The position numbers were made by a program, and so were the translations under genes. From Blastopirellula marina DSM 3645 (GTDB lineage: Bacteria > Planctomycetota > Planctomycetia > Pirellulales > Pirellulaceae): a stretch of DNA of 64,000 nt. The first letter of the stretch is position 1, and each line of letters starts with the position of its first letter. Positions 36,176 to 44,328 of this stretch are shown here, piece by piece. Below the pieces are notes generated by a model. That model was given only the letters and a program-made list of their open reading frames with translations, made no database searches and was not told the origin of the DNA. The DNA is taken from the NCBI RefSeq assembly GCF_000153105.1, contig NZ_CH672376.1, positions 3,823,739 through 3,887,738 on the forward strand, in the 5' to 3' direction.

Positions 36176-36901
36176 CTAGTCCTGAAGAGCCCCGATACGT
36201 CGACGCAAACCAAAACCCACGAAAGGGAGTCCAACGGCGGCAAGCATCGTCAACGTACCTGGCAGCGGCGTCTCAACAACTTGCAACATAGAAAAGCCGT
36301 TCGGAATCATATGGACGTAGTTGGTACCAACCGACGTCGAACTGGTAAGCCTCACGACGATAAATGATACGAAGCCATCCGTGTCGGCATTCAAAAACGT
36401 CGCCAATGCACTGCCGGTGATCTGACCAATTCCGGTACCGCCGACAGTTGAAAACGTTCCCAAAGAAGTAGCCGCACTTGACAAAACGCCGCTTCCGGAA
36501 GAAAGGTCATTCGCCGGGGCGTTATTCCAAGTCAATGTGTTCGACGACCAATCGGACTCTCCTTCATCGATTCCAAAAACGGCGAACTCGTAGCTCGCAG
36601 AGCCTGGACCTTGCGGTTGCGTGCTCGTCAAAAACGTCAGTGAGAGGGTCGCTTCGCCGACATGTCCAACGGAGGAAACGTCAAACCCTAAATACGCCTT
36701 ACTAGCATTGCCACCGGCGATGTCGCCAACCTGAAGAAACGGCGAAGCGCCAAAACTTGAGTCGGGCTGATTCTGTTGGACATACGAGTCCTCGCTCACG
36801 GGTATAAGCAATTCCGCGTTCGCTGTGCCACCACTGGCCGATGCAGACAGTACAGCGATTACAACGATGAAGAGACTTTTCTGGCGAACCATTTCGTTCA
36901 C
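36176..36901 (-). CDS. Exported DNRLRE-like protein with PEP-CTERM-type tail
   Basis: The 241-residue protein has an N-terminal signal peptide (LFIVVIAVLSASASGGTANA) and a beta-rich body of the DNRLRE/carbohydrate-binding-module-like type: EDSYVQQNQPDSSFG, then LQVGDIAGGNASKAYLGFDV and LTWNNAP. The C-terminus is a sorting-type tail, TPLPGTLTMLAAVGLPFV then RRR, with PLPG in place of the usual PEPG. The tail is therefore a variant that may still be used by the exosortase. The body suggests a matrix or surface protein that binds polysaccharide. It is first of three PEP-CTERM-type genes on this strand, 453 bp from the next. Confidence 0.82.
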   Translation of the reverse strand: MNEMVRQKSLFIVVIAVLSASASGGTANAELLIPVSEDSYVQQNQPDSSFGASPFLQVGDIAGGNASKAYLGFDVSSVGHVGEATLSLTFLTSTQPQGPGSASYEFAVFGIDEGESDWSSNTLTWNNAPANDLSSGSGVLSSAATSLGTFSTVGGTGIGQITGSALATFLNADTDGFVSFIVVRLTSSTSVGTNYVHMIPNGFSMLQVVETPLPGTLTMLAAVGLPFVGFGLRRRIGALQD

Positions 36902-37293
36902 TCGAACTAGAAAGTTAAAGCTCTTTTGTCGGGAAAAAACAGGAAATCCTATCCCGCAAAGTTTTGCCTAATGAGTAATGAGTAACGTCATTGTCTCTAC
37001 ATTCGACGCAAATTGCAATTACCGTTCCGAAAAAGACAGGCCCAGGGGTTACGTTGCTGGACGTTGGATGGCGTCGATTTTCTGGCGAATGGTGGAGCTA
37101 TGACTTTCGACTCTAAAAGCCCCCAGCTATTCCTCACGAGCGAATGATCTGCGCGAGACGACCCGACTTATAAAAACTCGCGAATCGGTTCGTTCAAGGG
37201 GATCTAAAAAACACTTGCACAACAGTAGCTGTAACGAAAATCCTTCGTTTGTCGAGCGATTCATCCGATTTCAATTCTCGGCACAGGGGCAAA
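36902..37293. other. Non-coding gap between PEP-CTERM genes
   Basis: About 390 bp without a supported gene. It should contain the promoter for the gene at 36176 (minus strand) and ends at the strong terminator hairpin of the gene at 37355. A short direct repeat, TAATGAG-TAATGAG, lies near 36969-36982. No known promoter class was recognised. Confidence 0.5.
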
Positions 37294-37333
37294 AAAGGAG
37301 ATTGCGAATTAACTCGAATTCGCAATCTCCTTT
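37294..37333 (-). terminator. Rho-independent terminator of the PEP-CTERM gene at 37355
   Basis: A perfect 17-bp inverted repeat (AAAGGAGATTGCGAATT with its complement) around a 6-base loop lies 22 bp after the stop codon of the PEP-CTERM gene. Read on the minus strand it is followed by a run of Ts (complement of the A-run at 37291-37296), as expected for an intrinsic terminator. Confidence 0.85.
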
Positions 37334-37354
37334 CGCACATCGACATCTCTGCCG

Positions 37355-38086
37355 TTATTCGGCGGTTACGCGTTTGCGACGACGGCGGAACGTTAGCAGC
37401 CCAACGCCTCCGACCACGGCAAGCAGCAACGAGCCCGGTTCAGGCGTCGCGGTTGGGGGCTCCGGCAGATCGAGCGTGCCTGTCACATCCCAAACATATC
37501 TGGCGGGGGTGAAGCCAGTCTCGTAACTTCCGTCGGCGAAGAGTGCGAATTCCGCTCCCGTGATTGCGAAGGTTCCCGCATAGTCGAGCATGCCCAACCC
37601 GAAGCCTGAGGCGTCGTACGTTAACATGATATCCGCCAACAGATCAATCTGCGAAATGACACCCCCTACGAACGTCGCTGTTCCGGTAAAGCTATTGATC
37701 GTCGTCGCATATCCAGTATTAAAAATCGCATCGTCATCGGCAATGAAGTCGTCAAAATCCGCGGTGAAAGCGTCAATCGCGACAGTCCCGCTTCTACCCG
37801 CCGGAGCGGTGAATTCGATATCAAAAAAGCTATTGAAGTCTCCGTCGTTCAAAAACGCGATCTGCGAACCGTCGCCGACCGGGACATAGCTCCCATCCGC
37901 TTCATATTCGCTGATCAAATACGAACCCGGCTGATGGTCAAGTTGGACGAAGGCGTCCGAAAAGTACTCAGACCAACGGCTCGAACCATCTGCGGTCGCG
38001 TCAATACTTAACGTTTCCGCATAGACGGGCCCTGCGATCCACATCGTGATAAACAGGCAAATCCAACGACAAAGTTTCATAGTCAA
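37355..38086 (-). CDS. PEP-CTERM sorting-domain exported protein
   Basis: A 243-residue exported protein with a signal peptide (ICLFITMWIAGPVYA) and an acidic, Asp/Gly/Phe-rich body rich in beta-type segments (FNSFFDIEFTAPAGRSGT, IDAFTADFDDFIADDDAIF). The C-terminus is ATPEPGSLLLAVVGGVG then RRRRKR, a clear PEP-CTERM signal. The body resembles other planctomycete PEP-CTERM proteins with a calcium-binding-like acidic surface, but no family could be named. It has its own strong terminator and a 76-bp gap from the next gene upstream, so it may be transcribed with the gene at 38163. Confidence 0.9.
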   Translation of the reverse strand: MTMKLCRWICLFITMWIAGPVYAETLSIDATADGSSRWSEYFSDAFVQLDHQPGSYLISEYEADGSYVPVGDGSQIAFLNDGDFNSFFDIEFTAPAGRSGTVAIDAFTADFDDFIADDDAIFNTGYATTINSFTGTATFVGGVISQIDLLADIMLTYDASGFGLGMLDYAGTFAITGAEFALFADGSYETGFTPARYVWDVTGTLDLPEPPTATPEPGSLLLAVVGGVGLLTFRRRRKRVTAE

Positions 38087-38162
38087 TCTTTCCGAATATC
38101 TTTGAAAATAGTTTTGGGAGAGGGCATTTCGTCATCATGAAAAACTAAGAGGCTCATGCAGT

Positions 38163-39053
38163 TCAACCGTTTCGCTTTCGCCGCAGACAAATCGCGACCG
38201 CTGAGATGCCCGATGCCAGCAATATCCAACTCCCCGGCTCAGGAACTGCCGCAACGGCGTCAACGCTTCCAGAGCGATTCAGCACCAGGCGCGTATCGGC
38301 GAGAGCTCCTAGTACGGAGTTAACGGTTTGCGTTACATCCAGATCAAACGCGAACTGGTTTCCGGCGAAGGTCAACTGGCCAACGAACTGGGCGACGGGA
38401 CCGCCAAATCCCGCTCCTTCCTCCCACAGGGGGAAATTGAGCGTTCCGCCGTCGCCATAAAACGCCACCGTCACGGCGACATCCGCGATCAAATCGATAC
38501 TCGTCAGTTCGCCATCGACGAACGTCAAACCGTTACCCGACGAATTGGATGACGATAGGGTATATCGAAACGGAAAATTTCCGATTCCAGTTCCGGTATT
38601 GTGGGGCGAGTCGTAGGAATGAAAATCGCTTGCGTCCAGCACCACACTGAATTGGCTCGGCGAAAGAACTTCCGTACCGGTTCCGCTCAACAAGCCATCG
38701 TCGTACGAAATATCACCGATATCGGTGAAACTGAAATCGGAATCAGTGATCGTCTTGTTATAGACGACATGCTCCGATTCTTCGGCATAGATCGACGCCG
38801 CCGAGAGTGGATTGACGGCGATGCCAATCCAGCGTCCTAAATCTTCGTCGTAATAGTAGGGATACTCCGTGATCTCGTTAGGATCCGACGTCTGATTCGG
38901 CTCATTCGCCCACCCCTTAACGCTTGAGAAAGAAAGGTAGCCCGAATGATCGTTGCCCGACAAGTCAATGCTGACGGTTGCTGCGTGCGAGTTGGTCGCA
39001 CCGAAGCCGGCTACAAACAAGCAAATGGAACGGAAGTAACTGTTGCAAATCAC
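38163..39053 (-). CDS. PEP-CTERM sorting-domain exported protein
   Basis: The start is placed at GTG 39053 (MICNSYFRSICLFVAGFGA..SHA), which gives a signal peptide at once and has TAGGATC upstream as ribosome site. The longest frame, from 39323, adds about 90 residues of Arg/Cys-rich sequence unlike the rest and is probably not translated. The 296-residue protein has a Ser/Tyr/Gly-rich body with repeated LTFVDGELTSIDLIADVAVT-type strands, similar in style to the gene at 37355 (compare GVISQIDLLADIMLT there), and ends VPEPGSWILLASGIS then RRKR. The two are likely paralogues and probable exosortase substrates. Confidence 0.87.
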   Translation of the reverse strand: MICNSYFRSICLFVAGFGATNSHAATVSIDLSGNDHSGYLSFSSVKGWANEPNQTSDPNEITEYPYYYDEDLGRWIGIAVNPLSAASIYAEESEHVVYNKTITDSDFSFTDIGDISYDDGLLSGTGTEVLSPSQFSVVLDASDFHSYDSPHNTGTGIGNFPFRYTLSSSNSSGNGLTFVDGELTSIDLIADVAVTVAFYGDGGTLNFPLWEEGAGFGGPVAQFVGQLTFAGNQFAFDLDVTQTVNSVLGALADTRLVLNRSGSVDAVAAVPEPGSWILLASGISAVAICLRRKRNG

Positions 39054-39485
39054 GATGATCCTACCTGTGTACCCACCCCGTTTCCTACGTCGAACAGAGC
39101 GATCAATTGCTGCGGAAACGGTGCGGACTAAAACGTGCGATCGGAAAAAAAGATTGGACCGACAATTCCCCGCCGTCTGCACGACATCGCACCAATACGG
39201 CTGGCAAGAAGACCTGCGCGCATGGTCCAAGAGGATTTCACTCAGCACCAACCACCTAATTTGAATCGATGGTGAAACAGTCATCGCCTTAGAGTTAAGG
39301 GATGGTTGTTTCGCGGGCCGCAACGGCTTGTAATCGCTGGCGATGGCTTGCTGATTTGCACGGCGACGTCATAAAATTGACACCGAGACTCTTAGCAATC
39401 TCCGTACCGCTGCGTGAAAAGCTCATCGAAACATTCTAACCTATAACAGAGACTAGGCTTATAACGATTGCAACGATGCCACGGG
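39054..39485. other. Non-coding gap between PEP-CTERM gene and insertion sequence
   Basis: About 430 bp with no supported gene. It should contain the promoter of the gene at 38163. The insertion sequence entered just beyond its right end; nothing else was recognised. Confidence 0.5.
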
Positions 39486-39493
39486 CTCTCTCT
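39486..39493. repeat. Left copy of target-site duplication (right copy at 40759-40766)
   Basis: CTCTCTCT directly borders the left inverted repeat; the same eight bases border the right one. Intact duplications suggest the element moved here recently enough not to have decayed. Confidence 0.7.
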
Positions 39494-40758
39494 CCACGGC
39501 GATTGCGCCATGATGGGCAACCTGCGACAATCCGGCAAGTGCGTCTTGGCGGTTTCGTGATTGCTTGATCGCGGCCAAGCGTTTGTCTTGCCGAGAGTTG
39601 TTCAGCATGTCGTCTTCATCGCGCGCTTCGATTCAAGAACACTTCGCCGATCTGACGGATCCGCGGACTCGCAAGGTAACTTATCCGCTAGTCAACATCG
39701 TCACGATGTCGCTCTGTGCGGTGCTAGGTGGAGCAGATGATTTCGTTGCGATCACTGACTGGGCCGAAGACAAGAAAGAGTGGCTTTCGCAGTTCCTCGA
39801 CATGAGCACCGGCGTTCCTTCGCATGATCGCTTCAACGCGATTCTCGGCGCTTTGAAGCCGGCTGAATTTGAGAAGTGTTTGCTTAGCTGGATCACTTCG
39901 TTGCAAGAGATTACCGATGGGCAGATTATCGCGATCGACGGCAAAACTTTGCGGCGCAGCTTTGACGCCGCCAGCAGCAAGGCCGCGATTCATATGGTCA
40001 GCGCCTGGGCGACCGCCAATCATGTGAGTCTCGGGCAAGTCGCGACTGACGCGAAGAGTAATGAGATCACGGCGATTCCGAAATTGCTCGAAATCATCGA
40101 GGTTTCCGGCTGTTTGGTGACGATCGACGCGATGGGTTGTCAGAAAGAGATCGCCGCCAAGATCGTTAACGCAGGCGGTGATTACTGTCTGGCGATTAAA
40201 GGGAATCAGCGTTATCTGCATCAAGCGATTCGCGATCACTTCGCCGCTGCGATGGAAATCGACTTTGCGAAAATGAAAGTTCACCGCCACGAGACGCACG
40301 AGAAAGGGCATGGCCGCGAAGAGTCGCGTTACTACTATCTCTGTCCAATCGACGCCGATGATTTTCCGTACGCCTCGCGTTGGACGAAGCTGAAGGCGAT
40401 CGGAATGACGATCAATATCGTCAAGCAAAACGGCAAAGAGACGAGTGAAGTACGCTACTACATCGTGAGCAAATATCTCACCGGCAAACGCTTCGCCGAA
40501 GCGGTCCGAGGGCACTGGAGCATTGAGAATTCGCTCCACTGGCAACTCGACGTAACGTTCGGCGAAGACCAAAGTCGAATCCGCAAAGGCCACGCCGACG
40601 TCAACTTCAGTCTGCTAAGAAGAACAAGCCTGAGCTTGTTGAAGAACAACAAAACGGCGAAGGTGGGCGTGAAGAACAAGCGGCTAAAAGCTGGAAGGAA
40701 CGACGCCTACTTGTTGGAAGTGTTGCTGGGGACGTGATTTATGGTGCGATCGCCGTGG
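39494..40758 (+). mobile_element. ISAs1-family insertion sequence, apparently complete
   Basis: The ends are imperfect 18-bp inverted repeats: CCACGGCGATTGCGCCAT at 39494-39511 and ATGGTGCGATCGCCGTGG at 40741-40758, 16 of 18 matching. Both are flanked directly by CTCTCTCT (39486-39493 and 40759-40766), an 8-bp target duplication as expected for ISAs1 elements. The 1265-bp length and a single transposase fit this family. The low-complexity CT target means the exact end could shift by a few bases. Confidence 0.85.
39607..40737 (+). CDS. ISAs1-family transposase (DDE)
   Basis: ATG 39607 gives 376 residues starting at MSSSSRASIQEHFADLTDPR, the usual N-terminus; a frame from 39565 adds fourteen residues. 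The DDE_Tnp_1-associated domain is followed by the transposase core: IIAIDGKTLRRSF with the first Asp at about 123, LVTIDAMGCQKEIA with the second, and HWSIENSLHWQLDVTFGEDQSR containing the Glu. All catalytic motifs are present and the frame is intact, so the enzyme may be active. It fills the element from about 110 bp inside the left end to 20 bp short of the right. Confidence 0.93.
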   Translation: MSSSSRASIQEHFADLTDPRTRKVTYPLVNIVTMSLCAVLGGADDFVAITDWAEDKKEWLSQFLDMSTGVPSHDRFNAILGALKPAEFEKCLLSWITSLQEITDGQIIAIDGKTLRRSFDAASSKAAIHMVSAWATANHVSLGQVATDAKSNEITAIPKLLEIIEVSGCLVTIDAMGCQKEIAAKIVNAGGDYCLAIKGNQRYLHQAIRDHFAAAMEIDFAKMKVHRHETHEKGHGREESRYYYLCPIDADDFPYASRWTKLKAIGMTINIVKQNGKETSEVRYYIVSKYLTGKRFAEAVRGHWSIENSLHWQLDVTFGEDQSRIRKGHADVNFSLLRRTSLSLLKNNKTAKVGVKNKRLKAGRNDAYLLEVLLGT

Positions 40759-40822
40759 CTCTCTCTCATCTAGCTAGAGGAGAGGAATTAATCCCATCGC
40801 ACCAGGAAAATCTCCCTCTCTT

Positions 40823-41950
40823 TTAAAACTGCCGCGCTCTTGAGGCTTGCAAAGCAATGAATGAGCAGACAAATTCCCCCACCAAAACCACTGCCAGACT
40901 TGCCCCTACCACTGGGAGGACCAAGGAGGCCGTCAAGACGACCAAAACCACCCAGCGGTTTACGTGATAGTTTTCGGCGCGCTGAGGAAAACCCCGGGGA
41001 CCACGGGGGCGGGCCCGCCACCACATCCAGAAACCGGTGATAGATGTGAGGATGAGAACCATGCATGCCAGAAAGGCAAGGATCTTCGTTGTGATTCCCA
41101 AGATCGAACCGACATGCAACGGATAAGCGAAGACGAGCAAGGACAACATGACCGACGAATTACTCATGTCGGTTCGCGTGCTCGCCTGACCAGTATATTG
41201 ATCGACGACGTAGATGGCTTGGCTTGTCGGATCGGATGAGACGCCCAGATGCACGCGGTAGACGTCTTTCTCGTCGTGCGGTAAATCAATCGAGAGCGGA
41301 AACGCACCCGCATCTTGCTGCTGGGCGATTTCGAAAACTTGCTGCAGCGGGATGGTTCGTGAGTGGCCGAGAGGATCGGAGGCTGGTGCGTCAACGTATG
41401 CAAGAGGACCTCCGCCGGACATGAACATCACGGTTAGGTAGCTCTGCCCCCAAATGAACGTAAAGAACATCCCCGTCGCTTCGATGACCAGCGCGATAGG
41501 CGCCAGGTACATCCCGAAAACCGCGTGCAGATCGCGCAACACGATTTTCGTCGTCATCCCCTTCCACCGCGGATACCAAACCCCTGCGGCCGATTTGGTT
41601 TTCGGCCACCATAAGTAAAGGCCGGTGATTACCAAAATGACTCCCCAACCCGTCGCGAGCTCCATTAACAATCTGCCGAAGACGCCGGCGTACACCGAAC
41701 GATGCAGACTGCGGACGACTGGAAAAAAACATTCGTTATGGACCCGATTTCCTACTAATTTGGCCGTATAGGGATCGACATATACATGTCGCAAACCATA
41801 CGCATCGCTCTGCAGCATAAATTCGACGGTACATTGCGGTTCTCCACGCAACGCGACGCCAGAAATGCGCTCGTCAGGAAATTCGGCGGCAACCGTTTCG
41901 CGCATCTTATCTAGTGAAAGCGGCGTCGCGGCCGGCTCGACGTAGTACAT
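40823..41950 (-). pseudogene. PepSY-domain membrane protein, 5'-truncated
   Basis: The 375-residue frame reads as the bulk of a PepSY-associated membrane protein: VYVDPYTAKLVGNRVH, LHRSVYAGVFGRLLMELATG, then GLYLWWPK, LRDLHAVFGMYLAPIALVIE, HDEKDVYRVHLGVSSD, and a final GFWMWWRARPRGPRG. The usual first 50-60 residues, with the first membrane helix and the HRW..L motif (compare IHRWIGLTIGL in the intact copy at 49464), are missing. The frame begins at the border with the GC-rich island at about 41950. Such proteins accompany siderophore receptors and reductive iron uptake. The ISAs1 element lies 57 bp beyond its end. Confidence 0.75.
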
Positions 41951-42515
41951 GGACTGGTATCTGCGCTAAGAGACCCGCGAAGACAAGTACCTCCGCGAAG
42001 AGTACCTGGCCATTCAGGCGGTCGCTCGCCACAAGGGCTATCCCGGCGACACGACGATCGAACTCGGCGACGAGAGGGAGACATGGGACGCCCGCATCGC
42101 CGGCACCGACCTGTTCGAGATCGTCCAGGCACTGCCGGCCAACGAGCACGTAATACGCAAGTCCGTCGCCGGCGGCGAGGCGAGGGTCAATGCACCCGTT
42201 AGCGCCCCCGATCCGGGCGCGCCGACGGAGTTGCCGATCACCGGTCCACTCGCGCGTTACTTGATCCAGGCCGACCATGCCCACGACCACCTGCAATTTC
42301 CGCATGTGATCGTCAAGGTCATCGAAAAGAAGCACGGCAAGAATTACGCCGACGAACGGACGCTAGTTGTCGTCTTCGACGGCGACTACTCGTTCGAGGA
42401 TGACTGCATCGTCCACGGATGGGTGGAGGAGATTCGCCAGCAGAGCCATCGGGGGACGTTCAAGGAAGTTCTCCTCGTAGAGCTTGCGCGGCGGAAGGTG
42501 TTCCCAATCTTCTGA
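41949..42515 (+). pseudogene. Broken accessory gene, unknown function
   Basis: The frame from ATG 41949 meets TAA at 41967 after six codons and then stays open to a stop at 42513-42515, about 181 codons, with no plausible start of its own. The gene is either truncated at the junction with the PepSY remnant or carries an early nonsense change. The N-terminal part (REEYLAIQAVARHKGYPGDT) is helical; the C-terminal half has HVIVKVIEKKHGKNYADER, LVVVFDGDYSFEDD and LVELARRKVFPIF. The alternation of short strands with Lys/Asp/Glu is reminiscent of a restriction-endonuclease-like core, but that is a weak guess. Its GC content is visibly higher than the flanks, as in the next two genes. Confidence 0.55.
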
Positions 42516-42548
42516 CCGGCGCCGTACAAGGCTTCGGAGTGTGAACGA

Positions 42549-43535
42549 ATGACACCGTGTGAGATGGACGCTGCCGCGCGGCAGTACTTCGACGAGCGGT
42601 ACGAGGTCGCAGTTCGTCATCCCCTTGTCGCGCCCCGGCCGATCATGCTGCCGCCGGATGACCCTGCACGGCGACGGTGCAGGTTTTGCGGGCAAGAATC
42701 GGGCCAGGTGAGCTTTAGCGACGACGCCCACGCCGTTTCGAACCTTTTGGGCAACAAGTCCCTCTTTTCGCCGAACCAGTGCAATGACTGCAACCGGCGC
42801 TACGGGCAAGAGTACGAGGACCACCTCGGCAAGTGGTCGAACCTCGCCCGTGCGATCGCGCAAGTCCCGGGGAAGAAGAACAAGAGACCGACTTTCAAGA
42901 GTAACGATCTGAGGGTCGAAACCGTTGCCTCCGGGTTGTCGATTCACGTTCCGTCCCCGCATTCGGTCGACGACCTGCTTGCGGACGGGCTGCCAGACGT
43001 CATCGAACTGACGGGCAACACCGCGTCGCAACCGCACGTCCCCATCCGGGCGGGGATGGCGCTGGTTAAGATGGCATGCTCGCTCTGCCCTTCGGAAGAC
43101 CTCAGCCAGTGCCAGAACGCGATCGCATGGCTGGCAGAGCGGCAGGGGTTTCGCATGTCCCAGTTCCCGGTGTACTTCGCCTTCACGCCGGGGCCGATCA
43201 GCAACGCGGCGAGCGAGGCGGTCTTGCTTCGCAGAAAGGGAGACGGCGCGGAACCCTACCTGTGGTTCATCGTCCAGTTCTGCAACTTCCGCTTCCAGGT
43301 CTTCGTTCCCGGCTGCCCGGCGGACGCGCACTGGGCCGGCGAAGGAAGCACGCTCCCCGTCACGCTCAAGCACTACCCGTCCCGGTTTGGGCCCGACTGG
43401 CCGTTCGGGCCGACCACGTTTTCCTGGGGCGACTGGTCCGGCACGGAGCCCGTCCGGACAACCACGACGGCGACGCACCAATTGGTGGAACTCATTGGGA
43501 TCACTCGGCCAATCGCGGAAACGACAGCGAAGTAG
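42549..43535 (+). CDS. HNH-type (HNH_5-like) endonuclease domain protein
   Basis: A 328-residue protein. The N-terminal half holds a treble-clef nuclease-like motif set: CRFC at 44-47, AHAV at 60-63, GNKSLFSPN and CNDCN at 78-82, with a further Glu/His at about 90-92. This order (CxxC, AH, LGN, CxxCN) matches HNH_5-type proteins; the His at 61 and Asn/His residues would form the metal-dependent site. The C-terminal 220 residues have no recognised domain but carry CQNAIAWLAERQGF and a Trp/Tyr-rich YLWFIVQFCNFRFQ. GC content is high and no partner of known type is adjacent. DNA cleavage in defence or mobile-element biology is plausible. Confidence 0.75.
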   Translation: MTPCEMDAAARQYFDERYEVAVRHPLVAPRPIMLPPDDPARRRCRFCGQESGQVSFSDDAHAVSNLLGNKSLFSPNQCNDCNRRYGQEYEDHLGKWSNLARAIAQVPGKKNKRPTFKSNDLRVETVASGLSIHVPSPHSVDDLLADGLPDVIELTGNTASQPHVPIRAGMALVKMACSLCPSEDLSQCQNAIAWLAERQGFRMSQFPVYFAFTPGPISNAASEAVLLRRKGDGAEPYLWFIVQFCNFRFQVFVPGCPADAHWAGEGSTLPVTLKHYPSRFGPDWPFGPTTFSWGDWSGTEPVRTTTTATHQLVELIGITRPIAETTAK

Positions 43536-43581
43536 AATCAAGCGTAAGAGGAAAAGACAACAGGAAGGTAGATGCACCATC

Positions 43582-44076
43582 ATGCCTATCTCGATCGACA
43601 CGGCCAGCGGGCTTCAACTGGCTGATGGTAGCGATGGTGCCCGGCAGAGGTTCGCGAATGTTTTCCGCACGGCGTGGCTGACGATCCCTGCCGCCGACCA
43701 GCAGCGAATAGTCACCTGGTGGCAGCCAGGTTTCGCGGGGCAGGCGTCTCCGCAGGTTCAGCTTCTGGCCAATTACAACATGGCAGCCGCGGCTGAGGCT
43801 TTCGGTCACCACTTGAACTTTAATTCCGACGTGTGCGACCTGATGCCTGATGCAATTCTTGCCGATCTCATCGGGCACGAGTTGGCCCATGTTTGGCATT
43901 ATGCCCAGCAAGGAAGCTTCGCGAATACAATCGGGGCCACGCATCAGCAGAGGGAGAATGAAGCAGACGCTACGGCCGATGGTTGGGGGTTTTGCATGGC
44001 CAACTTGCGAGCGTGGGCGAACGCCAATGCGACCGCAATTGTGGCTGCGACTGGGAATCAGAACGTTGGGTGGTAG
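43582..44076 (+). CDS. Putative zinc metallopeptidase-like protein (HExxH)
   Basis: ATG 43582 gives 164 residues and begins 46 bp after the HNH gene. HELAH at 99-103 (IGHELAHVWHY) is a zinc-binding HExxH motif, and ENEADATADGWGF about 25 residues later supplies the likely third ligand Glu, as in gluzincin-type peptidases. There is no signal peptide or membrane segment, so it is cytoplasmic or exported by another route. Small HExxH proteins of this shape appear in conflict and toxin-release cassettes as well as in general proteolysis. With the HNH gene it may form a two-gene unit closed by the hairpin at 44206. The name rests on the motif alone. Confidence 0.65.
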   Translation: MPISIDTASGLQLADGSDGARQRFANVFRTAWLTIPAADQQRIVTWWQPGFAGQASPQVQLLANYNMAAAAEAFGHHLNFNSDVCDLMPDAILADLIGHELAHVWHYAQQGSFANTIGATHQQRENEADATADGWGFCMANLRAWANANATAIVAATGNQNVGW

Positions 44077-44205
44077 TCGTAAGACTCAGGTGGATGGAAT
44101 GACGGCCGAGATGAATGCAATGTCACCGATAGATAGCTGCAACGCCAATGCCCTGATCCCGGCGACAAAAAGTTCAATCGCCGTCTTGTCACCCCGACTT
44201 GTAAA

Positions 44206-44243
44206 CCCTTGTGTAGCAATGCGTTACACAAGGGTATCTTTTT
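44206..44243 (+). terminator. Terminator-like palindrome at island's right end
   Basis: CCCTTGTGTA (44206-44215) pairs with TACACAAGGG (44225-44234) around a 9-base loop, followed by TATCTTTTT. This fits an intrinsic terminator for the plus-strand island genes. The symmetric arms with a short core also resemble crossover sites of tyrosine recombinases, so an attachment-site role is possible. Confidence 0.6.
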
Positions 44244-44328
44244 GCGCCGATCTGCTGAAATTTCTGTTTCATTACGCAACATTTTCGCCATCCACCGCGT
44301 CCTCTTGCAGACGATGGGATTGCGTTTT

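Noticed and set aside
36969-36982. Direct repeat TAATGAG-TAATGAG
   Set aside because: Only two short copies, likely chance or a minor promoter feature; no array.
39724-40593. Minus-strand frame across the transposase
   Set aside because: Shadow of the ISAs1 transposase, whose DDE motifs are clear on the plus strand.
42363-43601. Minus-strand frame of 412 codons across the HNH gene
   Set aside because: Arg/Val/Asp-rich shadow of a GC-rich gene with no motif; the plus strand has the HNH motifs and a normal start.
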